6,616 nt of DNA from Clostridiales bacterium (GTDB lineage Bacteria; Bacillota; Clostridia; Christensenellales; Aristaeellaceae). Location of the stretch: positions 1 to 6,616 of the forward strand of contig JAAZEI010000152.1 in assembly GCA_012512355.1 (NCBI GenBank), read 5' to 3'. Shown here piece after piece: positions 1-5,787 of this stretch (position 1 is the first letter of the stretch; each line of letters begins with the position of its first letter). The notes under the pieces were generated by a model that was not told where the DNA came from, did not search any database, and saw only the letters and a list, made by a program, of their open reading frames with translations. The translations under genes were made by a program, and so were the position numbers.

Positions 1-792
1 CACTTGACCAGAGAAATCAGTCAGTATTCTGTCAATTTCCTGCTGCTCTTTGAGCGCCCATTGTTTTAATTCGTTGCCAGTTTCAACTACCGCCATAGGT
101 TCAATAAAAATCGTAGCGCCCGTTGAGGATTGATCATGAACAAGGCCTGGAATATTTTGTTTATATTCCTGTTTAACTGGAATAACATACCTTCCATTCC
201 TGATTGTGACAATTGGCTCTTGAAGATATTTAGAAAAAGAAGAGCTTTGAGTAAGTGACCTCAGTTTCTCTTTAATGCGGTCATTACAAAGACGCATCTG
301 TCTTCTGATAGATGCCAGTTGGTGGCTTGCATTATCAGCCATTTCTTCTTCTGATATGATGGCGTCCTTGATAGCTCGCTCCAAATGAAAATTCGTGATT
401 AAAGCAGATGCTAAACTTAGTAGTATTGGTGTTTTATCATTATCATTTTCAAGTGCGCTTTTGGCAGCGCTGGATGCTCTTAAAAGGTCGGCGATATCAA
501 GCAAAGCCCTGGGGGATAGGGTAGAGCCTTTCATGGCTAGGTTTATCCAAGGACGCATGTCTTTGAATTCCCGCAGAGGATGCTCACCACGAAAAGTGAG
601 TATTACGAGCGCCTCTTGAGTTTCTTCCTGAGCGTCGGTAGCTTGTTGAAGATTGTTGTAAGGCAAAAGAGCGCGACACGCATTGCTGCCTGGCTCTGTT
701 AAGGCAAAAGATGCCATTTGTTCTCTAATTTTTATAAATTCGAGGACCCTTAAGGCTTTTTCTTGCATTGGGTTCATCTCAAGAACTCCCAT
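1..792 (-). CDS. mutS2: MutS2 / RqcU, N-terminal part (runs off left edge)
   Basis: This is the first 264 codons of a MutS2-family ATPase; the rest, including the Walker ATPase and the C-terminal Smr domain expected for the family, lies beyond position 1. I translated it by hand from the complement. The start has the typical MutS2 opening (MQEKALRVLEFIKIREQM, residues 9-26). The core signature lies around residues 193-235, with PIVTIRNGRYVIPVKQEYK followed by GLVHDQSSTGATIFIEP. Between them is a helical region with a coiled-coil look (about 137-185). MutS2 was first linked to suppression of recombination; in Bacillus subtilis it also acts on collided ribosomes (RqcU). Start choice is uncertain: ATG at 792 has AAAGGAG 11 bases upstream, while ATG at 777 has GGGAG 8 bases upstream. 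The gene begins 3 bases after the U32 stop and is surely cotranscribed with it. No frameshift is seen. Confidence 0.95.
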   Translation of the reverse strand, partial: MGVLEMNPMQEKALRVLEFIKIREQMASFALTEPGSNACRALLPYNNLQQATDAQEETQEALVILTFRGEHPLREFKDMRPWINLAMKGSTLSPRALLDIADLLRASSAAKSALENDNDKTPILLSLASALITNFHLERAIKDAIISEEEMADNASHQLASIRRQMRLCNDRIKEKLRSLTQSSSFSKYLQEPIVTIRNGRYVIPVKQEYKQNIPGLVHDQSSTGATIFIEPMAVVETGNELKQWALKEQQEIDRILTDFSGQV

Positions 793-795
793 AAA

Positions 796-3162
796 CTACA
801 CAACTCCTTTATCAAATCTACCTGCAAAAAGTGGCGCTGGGAGTTTCGGCGATGGATTTATCCCCTTTAATAAAGAAGCATAATAATGCAATACTTCAAG
901 AATTTTTGTATCTTCTTCAGTTGTAAAGTTTAATAGCCACTGCTTGCCAAAAGATTTTTTTGATAAATTTAAAGGGGTATGAAATAATAAGGTATTAAGG
1001 CACCCTTCAGATAGTCGTGTGGGAAATAGCGGAAAATCTGCATTCATTCTGTCTTTGAGACTCTGGCCCCTTGTTCCCTGATTTGCATCACACAACCTAC
1101 AGGATGTTTGACTGCCAAATAGCCCACGGTAACTGCGTTCGGGGCAATGATTCAATGTCATTACTTCAGTACGCCCATAAACCGGCAATATCATTGGTAT
1201 TCTTTCATTAGCTAATGACTGTACTTCGTTTTTCGAAAGCTCGTGACTGGCCACAGTGGCTTTACAGCCCCTATCTCTGATCCAATTTATACTTTCAGTA
1301 TTCCAGACCGGGATGCCATTACCGGCAATCATGTTTTTTGAAACTGATGGATTGAGATGGCTTATATTATCCGCATAAATACCTATGTTTAATTTTGAAG
1401 CTACTCCCTGGAGCATATTCAAAGTAGTATCGCTTAATTGCTTGGGGAAATATATGTAATCATCCCTGTCAAGATTCATACAGTTTTCTATAAAATCAGG
1501 AGAGGTATAGTCTTGAGGGGCATAAATAAAATGGACAGGACCCACGCGTCTCAGTTCTTGAATTAATTCAATTCGATGACTCTTGATATAAAGCGCTTCT
1601 TCAGCATTAAAAGCAACTTGATATATGTCTGGATTCGAGGGCAGAGCAGCATCCCTCTGATAAGAACTAATGATTGATTCTTCCATCTTAAGCAGTGCGT
1701 TTCGCCTTAAAGCATTAATTGAGGATACACTCAAAAAGCAATCACCGAACGTAGTTAGCTCAAAATTATCAACCAAAAAAGGGCTGTCACCAGTTTTCTG
1801 TATAGCGCGAATTGTGCTGTCTCTTGACATGGGCTGAGACTGCGCGGTTTGAACTATATCTCCTTTAACACTGATTGTTACGCCATTGCGTGTTAAAGTG
1901 AGCTGCGCAGCATGATCTGGTCGAACATTTAAGGAGGCGTTTATGTGCAGTTTCTCATTAGGCTTAAGTGAGTTTTTCTCCGTTTTCAAAACAAGGTTCG
2001 CGTCAACGAGTTTGAAAACCCTGTCACCGGGTTTCGCTTTTTTGTAATGACGAATGATTGCTGTATCACCAGTCGTTTGTTGGGGGCCTGAATAGATCAT
2101 CTCCTGGTCAATAAATCCTCGGATTTGAAGCTGATCACCTTTTGTGAGATTTGTTGAAAGCTTGACCATGCTCAAAAAGACATTCTCTGTTTGTTTTGAT
2201 GACAGGACAATACCCAAAGGTAAACCATCATGAGATACACGTTCAGGATTAATAATATCTGCATCAGGTTGACCAAATACCCAGCCTTGGCTGAAGCCGC
2301 CACGATTGAAAGATTGCAGGAGCGCTTGCTTGTCAGAAATTATAACAGGTTGATGATTTCCTTCATAAAACTGATCTATTGCTTTGCGATAAATTTTAGT
2401 TACAGTGGCCACGTAATCCTGACTTTTTAGCCTGCCTTCAATTTTAAGGCTTGTCACACCAGCTTGTATCAAATCTGGAATTCGGTCAATCAAAGCTATG
2501 TCTCTTGGAGATAACCAGGCTCCTTTTTTCCCTCGGTATTCATATAGCAATCTGCAAGGTTGAGCGCATCTTCCTCGATTTCCACTTCTTCCACCAATTT
2601 GCGATGATAAGAGACACTGGCCGCTTACCGATATGCATAATGCGCCATGAACAAAAACTTCTGTTTCGATGCCACTGGCAGCAACATCGCCAATCATCTG
2701 TATATTGCATTCTCTTGCAAGGACAACTCGGTTCACACCATGATTTATAAGTGTTTTTGCTCCGGAAACATTATGAATGCTCATTTGTGTACTGGCATGA
2801 ACTGGAAGCTGCGGAAGATGTTGCTTGATAAGTCTCAGCAAGCCTAAATCTTGAATGATGACAGCATCAGCATTCAAGCCGTTCAAGTATGCAAGCATGA
2901 GTTTTGCTTCATCTAGCTCATCTTGCTTGATCAGTGTATTAAAGGCGACATAGACTCTTTTGCCAAATAGATGAGCAGTACGAATCGCTGTATGTAATGA
3001 TTCGTCATCAAATCCCGCGCTTGAGCGGGCACCAAATCGACTTGCCCCTAAATATACTGCATCTGCGCCATGATTAATGGCAGCATAAAAACAACTCATA
3101 TCCCCGACAGGCGCTAAGAGTTCAACTCGTTTTTCATTCATTGGCTTTAAAATTTGCTTCAT
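796..3162 (-). CDS. U32 family protein, long two-part form (RlhA-like)
   Basis: A 788-residue U32 protein. Members are annotated as peptidases or collagenases, but characterised relatives (RlhA, TrhP, UbiU/UbiV) serve RNA or ubiquinone hydroxylation and some bind an Fe-S cluster. The TIM-barrel-like N-terminal half starts ELLAPVGD (14-21) and GADAVYLGASRFGARSSAGF (32-51). The U32 signature EVFVHGALCISVSGQC (168-183) is followed by GNRGRCAQPC (194-203), giving four candidate ligands: Cys176, 183, 199 and 203. Residues about 300-500 form the middle region seen in RlhA-type proteins. A second U32-like half (about 510-735) ends in HCPERSYRG, CRLC, LKDR and FPLFPTRLSEGC, with Cys673, 688, 691 and 721. 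By length and architecture it most resembles RlhA, implicated in hydroxylation of 23S rRNA C2501; that role is inferred. The start at 3162 overlaps zapA by 29 bases. ATG at 3141 (MNEKRVELLAPVGD) overlaps by only 8 and matches shorter relatives; neither has a good Shine-Dalgarno, so coupling to zapA is likely. Confidence 0.93.
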   Translation of the reverse strand: MKQILKPMNEKRVELLAPVGDMSCFYAAINHGADAVYLGASRFGARSSAGFDDESLHTAIRTAHLFGKRVYVAFNTLIKQDELDEAKLMLAYLNGLNADAVIIQDLGLLRLIKQHLPQLPVHASTQMSIHNVSGAKTLINHGVNRVVLARECNIQMIGDVAASGIETEVFVHGALCISVSGQCLLSSQIGGRSGNRGRCAQPCRLLYEYRGKKGAWLSPRDIALIDRIPDLIQAGVTSLKIEGRLKSQDYVATVTKIYRKAIDQFYEGNHQPVIISDKQALLQSFNRGGFSQGWVFGQPDADIINPERVSHDGLPLGIVLSSKQTENVFLSMVKLSTNLTKGDQLQIRGFIDQEMIYSGPQQTTGDTAIIRHYKKAKPGDRVFKLVDANLVLKTEKNSLKPNEKLHINASLNVRPDHAAQLTLTRNGVTISVKGDIVQTAQSQPMSRDSTIRAIQKTGDSPFLVDNFELTTFGDCFLSVSSINALRRNALLKMEESIISSYQRDAALPSNPDIYQVAFNAEEALYIKSHRIELIQELRRVGPVHFIYAPQDYTSPDFIENCMNLDRDDYIYFPKQLSDTTLNMLQGVASKLNIGIYADNISHLNPSVSKNMIAGNGIPVWNTESINWIRDRGCKATVASHELSKNEVQSLANERIPMILPVYGRTEVMTLNHCPERSYRGLFGSQTSCRLCDANQGTRGQSLKDRMNADFPLFPTRLSEGCLNTLLFHTPLNLSKKSFGKQWLLNFTTEEDTKILEVLHYYASLLKGINPSPKLPAPLFAGRFDKGVV

Positions 3163-3400
3163 TTAATTCTCTGCGTAAACGCGTGTTGTCATCTTGAGAA
3201 GTGATTAAATCATCCGCCAGCGAAAGTGCGGTTAAAATCGTCATGGAATGAAAATCCTTGAAAGAAGAGGCTGAGGTCAGATCCCTCAGCCTACTATTAA
3301 GCAGCAATACAATTCTCTTAACATGAGTATCGGAGTGAGATGTTAACAAAGAATAGCGCTTACCGGCAATGTAAACGATATGTTTATGCTTCTCCACCAT
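3134..3400 (-). CDS. zapA: Cell division protein ZapA-like
   Basis: An 88-residue ZapA-type protein, which in the family binds FtsZ in the cytoplasm and promotes bundling of protofilaments at the division ring. The N-terminal part (HIVYIAGKRYSLLTSHSDTHVKRIVLLLNSRL, split here as HIVYIAGKRYSLLTS and HVKRIVLLLNSRL) has the family's short beta-hairpin followed by a helix. The stretch TILTALSLADDLI (about 54-66) matches the conserved ALNIADEL-type segment. The C-terminal 20 residues are charged and coiled-coil-like, as expected for the dimerisation helix. ATG at 3400 has AAGGA five bases upstream; this site overlaps the stop codon of the preceding isomerase gene. The stop overlaps the start of the U32 gene. 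A zapA-U32-mutS2 order is common in clostridia, which supports the call. Confidence 0.88.
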   Translation of the reverse strand: MVEKHKHIVYIAGKRYSLLTSHSDTHVKRIVLLLNSRLRDLTSASSFKDFHSMTILTALSLADDLITSQDDNTRLRRELNEANFKANE

Positions 3401-3408
3401 AAATGTCC

Positions 3409-3936
3409 TTACAATTTTTGGAAGCTGTAATCTTGATTTTCAGTATCCACGACTATTGTTTCAATAACCTGAGGCTCAACTGGTTTATCATTATGATGAT
3501 CTCTCTGAACATTGACTATTTGATCAGCGATTTCCATACCCTTTAGAATTTTTCCGAATGCTGCATATTTTCCGTCTAAGTGAGGAGAATCGCTCGTCAT
3601 AATAAAAAACTGTGATCCAGCAGAATCACTCCTGGAGCTTCTGGCCATACTCAAGACACCCCGGCTATGCTTTAAATTATTCTCAATGCCGTTTTGCGCA
3701 AACTCACCTTTGATATAATAACCGGGTCCACCAATGCCTGTACCGGAGGGACAGCCCCCTTGAATCATAAAACCGGGGATTACCCTATGGAATATTAAGT
3801 TATTATAAAAACCACTGTTAGCCAGAGAGACAAAATTACCAACAGATTGAGGTGCAATTTCCGGATACAGTTCGCCTTCTATCAGGTCGCCTGATTGCAT
3901 TTTAATTTTAAATTTTGGGTGAAAAACCTTGCTCAT
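3409..3936 (-). CDS. Cyclophilin-type peptidyl-prolyl cis-trans isomerase
   Basis: A complete 175-residue cyclophilin that catalyses cis-trans isomerisation of Xaa-Pro bonds and assists folding. The family signature FHRVIPGFMIQGG (49-61) contains the catalytic arginine, Arg51 (Arg55 of human CypA), plus Phe56, Met57 and Gln59. GSQFFIM (107-113) supplies Phe111 (CypA Phe113) and HLDGKYAAFGKI (119-130) closes the active site. At the CypA Trp121 position there is His119, and at His126 there is Tyr124. Loss of that tryptophan generally reduces cyclosporin binding while activity is kept. I see no signal peptide or lipobox, so a cytoplasmic location is likely. ATG at 3936 has AGGAGG six bases upstream. 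It is the promoter-proximal gene of the leftward operon, 8 bases before zapA. Confidence 0.95.
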   Translation of the reverse strand: MSKVFHPKFKIKMQSGDLIEGELYPEIAPQSVGNFVSLANSGFYNNLIFHRVIPGFMIQGGCPSGTGIGGPGYYIKGEFAQNGIENNLKHSRGVLSMARSSRSDSAGSQFFIMTSDSPHLDGKYAAFGKILKGMEIADQIVNVQRDHHNDKPVEPQVIETIVVDTENQDYSFQKL

Positions 3937-3942
3937 TTACAT

Positions 3943-3948
3943 CCTCCT
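3943..3948 (-). promoter_or_regulatory. Ribosome binding site of the cyclophilin gene
   Basis: AGGAGG on the minus strand, six bases before ATG at 3936. It fixes the start of the first gene in the leftward operon; there is no competing in-frame start nearby. Confidence 0.85.
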
Positions 3949-3970
3949 AAAAGTCAATATTTCAGTTATA

Positions 3971-3999
3971 ATCATAGTTGAGTAAACACTAATTGTCAA
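3971..3999 (-). promoter_or_regulatory. Sigma-A type promoter of the leftward operon
   Basis: On the minus strand a perfect TTGACA (3994-3999) is followed after 17 bases by TATGAT (3971-3976), one mismatch from the consensus -10 box. Transcription should start near 3964, giving a leader of about 28 bases before the cyclophilin start. It is the only convincing promoter I see for the cyclophilin, zapA, U32 and mutS2 genes, which are tightly packed behind it. Confidence 0.85.
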
Positions 4000-4062
4000 T
4001 TTAAACAAGCGTTTTGACTTTGATATAGTTATTAAAAAACTAGGAACATATAAAAAAATAAA

Positions 4063-4085
4063 ATGATTCATCTGATAAGAATCAT
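4063..4085. repeat. Small inverted repeat between divergent promoters
   Basis: ATGATTC (4063-4069) pairs with GAATCAT (4079-4085) around a 9-base loop. On the minus strand the stem is followed by TTTATTTTTTTATATG, so it resembles a weak leftward terminator. It might shield the leftward operon from antisense transcripts, or be an operator. The stem has only 7 pairs and is AT-rich in an AT-rich spacer, so chance is quite possible. Confidence 0.3.
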
Positions 4086-4111
4086 GAATGAAAACTATTT
4101 CTAAATTTACA

Positions 4112-4140
4112 TTGACTAAAGCATCCTCATATGCTACTAT
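4112..4140 (+). promoter_or_regulatory. Promoter of tRNA-Ser
   Basis: TTGACT (4112-4117), a 17-base spacer and TACTAT (4135-4140) form a good sigma-A promoter. The expected transcription start near 4147 lies about 15 bases before the mature tRNA 5' end, a short leader suitable for RNase P removal. No other tRNA or rRNA gene follows, so this appears to be a single-gene unit closed by the terminator at 4254-4283. Confidence 0.75.
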
Positions 4141-4161
4141 TGCACGCGCTGGCAACTGCAT

Positions 4162-4252
4162 GGAGAGTTGGCTGAGTGGTCTAAGGCGCACGATTGGAAA
4201 TCGTGTGTGGGGTAATACCTCACCTAGGGTTCAAATCCCTAACTCTCCGCCA
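4162..4252 (+). tRNA. tRNA-Ser (anticodon GGA)
   Basis: A 91-base class II tRNA with CCA encoded. The acceptor stem pairs GGAGAGT (4162-4168) with ACTCTCC (4242-4248), followed by discriminator G4249 and CCA. The anticodon stem CACGA/TCGTG encloses the loop TTGGAAA, with anticodon GGA at 4196-4198, which reads UCC and UCU serine codons. The long variable arm typical of serine tRNA is a 7-pair stem, GTGGGGT with ACCTCAC, around AAT. The T arm is TAGGG/CCCTA around TTCAAAT. All stems pair well, so it should be functional. Confidence 0.98.
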
Positions 4253-4253
4253 A

Positions 4254-4290
4254 AAGCTGTTACATTTGTGAATGTAACAGCTTACTTATT
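4254..4290 (+). terminator. Rho-independent terminator after tRNA-Ser
   Basis: AAGCTGTTACATT (4254-4266) pairs perfectly with AATGTAACAGCTT (4271-4283), a 13-base-pair stem around a TGTG loop. The T-rich run TTACTTATTATT overlaps and follows the stem's end. It starts one base after the tRNA CCA. It separates the tRNA unit from the promoter of the AraC-type gene. Confidence 0.85.
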
Positions 4291-4360
4291 ATTAAAGAGG
4301 TATCTTTTTACCAAGACTTCTCAATTGTATTTATTGGTGATGTAAAAAATGGATTAAATA

Positions 4361-4389
4361 TTGACAATGTACTTAATGGCATTTATAAT
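4361..4389 (+). promoter_or_regulatory. Consensus sigma-A promoter of the araC-mrnC operon
   Basis: A perfect TTGACA (4361-4366) and a perfect TATAAT (4384-4389) are separated by the optimal 17 bases. The expected start is near 4396, giving a leader of only about 26 bases before the TTG start. Such a match predicts strong, activator-independent transcription, so any regulation would more likely be by repression. No clear operator dyad is visible over it. Confidence 0.88.
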
Positions 4390-4400
4390 GTAGTGAGGTC

Positions 4401-4410
4401 AAGGAGGAGG
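4401..4410 (+). promoter_or_regulatory. Ribosome binding site of the AraC-type gene
   Basis: AAGGAGGAGG, an extended Shine-Dalgarno, ends 11 bases before TTG at 4422. The spacing is longer than ideal, but no other in-frame ATG, GTG or TTG lies between it and the conserved part of the protein; the next in-frame ATG is codon 43. It therefore decides the TTG start. Confidence 0.75.
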
Positions 4411-4421
4411 TAGAGTTTAAT

Positions 4422-5294
4422 TTGGATTCAGTATTATTTTACACATCGCAGCCAAAGTCTGATCAGCCATTCAGCGTAGAAGGTCATCATACACCTGATG
4501 AATTAGCGAAATCAAGCGGCGTATGGATTTCAGCTGCAGGAGCTTCCATGTTTTCAGAAGGTTCTCATCAGTTAAAAGAGGTGGACTGCTGGCTATGGAT
4601 AGCTGCACAAAACGGTACGTTTACTTTATCTAATGATGATTTCAGCATACAGTTAAAAGGGAAAGAAAGCTGTATGATTCCACCTAATACAAAAGGACTT
4701 CAATTAGTGTCAGAACAGGAAACCCGAATGCTCTGGTTGATGGTTGAAGGTCCTTTATCTACATTGTTTTTACAAAAAATGGGGGCCTTGCCGCGCAGAG
4801 CAATGAAACAAGGAGCATTGCCTTCTCAGCTGAAGTTGGCAAAACACATTGTGCAGGCTACGGTGAGAGTTAGCGCAGCCCAAGAAGCATCATCTGCTCA
4901 GTTGCAGCAATTGCTGTGGGCGATGCTCGCATCCCACAGCGGTCAACCGGTCGCGATGGATGCGGTTCTTTCTCATGAAATTGCCAAAGTAATTGACGCC
5001 ATGCGCAAAAACCAATATAAAGACAGCTTCACACTGAGTGACATGGCGAACCTGAGCCGAATGCCAGTTGAAACATTCCGTAAACGATTTGTCTCCGAAG
5101 TAGGCATGCCTCCTCAGAGCTATCAGTTGTTTTGCAAGATGGAGAGAGCAAAAACACTTTTAAAAGGAGGAAGCACGGTCCGACAGGCAGGAGTTGATGT
5201 CGGCATGAGTGATCCCTATCATTTTTCCAAGACGTTTAAGAACATTGTCGGGATGAGTCCTTCTTCATATAGCAAGACTGCTCAGCAAGCTTAA
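4422..5294 (+). CDS. AraC family transcriptional regulator
   Basis: A 290-residue regulator with the usual two-part AraC layout. Residues about 35-125 form the N-terminal sensing cupin region (CWLWIAAQNGTFTL, then a MIPPNTKGLQL turn and RMLWLMVEGPLSTLFLQKMG), similar to sugar-sensing AraC proteins; the ligand cannot be told from sequence. Residues about 184-286 form the AraC DNA-binding domain with two helix-turn-helix units: FTLSDMANLSRMPVETFRKRF (about 203-223, the last 20 of which are the clearest) and QAGVDVGMSDPYHFSKTFK (255-273), ending in the family's GMSPSSY. It starts with TTG. Its stop overlaps the mrnC start by one base, an unusual pairing of a regulator with an RNA-maturation gene. 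It might autoregulate the consensus promoter in front of it, or control unlinked genes. Confidence 0.92.
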   Translation: MDSVLFYTSQPKSDQPFSVEGHHTPDELAKSSGVWISAAGASMFSEGSHQLKEVDCWLWIAAQNGTFTLSNDDFSIQLKGKESCMIPPNTKGLQLVSEQETRMLWLMVEGPLSTLFLQKMGALPRRAMKQGALPSQLKLAKHIVQATVRVSAAQEASSAQLQQLLWAMLASHSGQPVAMDAVLSHEIAKVIDAMRKNQYKDSFTLSDMANLSRMPVETFRKRFVSEVGMPPQSYQLFCKMERAKTLLKGGSTVRQAGVDVGMSDPYHFSKTFKNIVGMSPSSYSKTAQQA

Positions 5295-5689
5295 TGCCCA
5301 AATTTGACATGCTGTCTCAGGAAGAGCTTATGGAAATGAGCCCCTTACAGCTAGCCTATATTGGTGACTCTGTTTATGATTTAATGGTTAGAAGTAGTTT
5401 GTTAAAAAACAAAAGCAAACTTCGATTAATCCATCTAAGTGTTACGGGTAAAGTTAATGCAGTTGCTCAGGCACGAACACTGCATAAATTGATACCTCAT
5501 TTATCAGAAGAAGAGCTTGAGTATGTTCGTAGGGGCCGCAATGCGCATTCCCGTCATCCTGTGCCCAAGAGCGCTACTTCTGCTGATTATTCTGCAGCGA
5601 CCGGTTTTGAAACTTTGTTTGGATACTTGTATGTTCGGGGAAGAGAAGATCGTTTGAAAGAACTTTACGCATTGACGGAAATAGATTAA
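5294..5689 (+). CDS. mrnC: Mini-ribonuclease III
   Basis: A 131-residue mini-RNase III: an RNase III catalytic domain without the double-stranded RNA-binding domain. In Bacillus subtilis MrnC matures 23S rRNA ends as a dimer in the cytoplasm. The active-site motif LAYIGDSVYDLMVR (20-33) carries Asp25. RRGRNAHS (79-86) matches the family's RRGRNAKS loop. FETLFGYLYVRG (105-116) carries the second catalytic acid, Glu106. The length is close to the B. subtilis enzyme (about 143). ATG at 5294 overlaps the AraC stop as TAATG, and no Shine-Dalgarno is visible before it, so translation probably depends on termination-reinitiation. A later start at codon 13, behind AGGAAGAG, would still keep the catalytic motifs but is less likely. 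In many Bacillota mrnC sits between cysS and rlmB; here the upstream neighbour is the AraC-type gene. Confidence 0.95.
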   Translation: MPKFDMLSQEELMEMSPLQLAYIGDSVYDLMVRSSLLKNKSKLRLIHLSVTGKVNAVAQARTLHKLIPHLSEEELEYVRRGRNAHSRHPVPKSATSADYSAATGFETLFGYLYVRGREDRLKELYALTEID

Positions 5690-5787
5690 ATAAGCAAGTA
5701 TTTGCTTTCACTCTCTTCATCAACCAAGTTATACCAGAAATACTCCATATATTCCCATCCGTAACATATAGAATAGAGGAAAACCCA
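5690..5787 (+). other. 98-base gap between mrnC and the repeat-rich gene
   Basis: I see no terminator hairpin and no convincing promoter here; TATAGA at 5767-5772 has no -35 partner at the right distance. The gap probably lies within one transcript running from the araC promoter. The frame of the following gene is open across it but has no ATG, GTG or TTG before 5788. Confidence 0.5.
5776..5780 (+). promoter_or_regulatory. Ribosome binding site deciding the TTG start at 5788
   Basis: GAGGA, within AGAGGA, sits 7-8 bases before TTG at 5788. With no other in-frame start in the gap, it supports TTG initiation of the repeat-rich gene. Confidence 0.65.

Noticed and set aside
395..883. Short plus-strand open frames at 395-619 and 683-883
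   Set aside because: They are antisense to well-supported mutS2 and U32 coding sequence and lack ribosome sites or family features.
2230..2847. Plus-strand open frames at 2230-2430, 2451-2750 and 2647-2847
   Set aside because: They are antisense shadows of the conserved N-terminal half of the U32 gene.
3937..4191. 84-codon minus-strand open frame in front of the cyclophilin gene
   Set aside because: It covers the leftward promoter and its ribosome site and runs antisense into the tRNA; the protein has no recognisable feature.
4162..4290. tRNA-Ser 3' end as an integration site for a mobile element
   Set aside because: No integrase gene or duplicated tRNA 3' end is seen in the window, and the tRNA is followed directly by its own terminator.
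4088..4345. 85-codon plus-strand open frame
   Set aside because: It runs through the tRNA-Ser gene and its terminator, so it is not a protein gene.
4284..4360. Riboswitch or T-box leader ahead of the AraC gene
   Set aside because: The region lies upstream of the likely transcription start and the true leader is only about 26 bases, too short for such an element.
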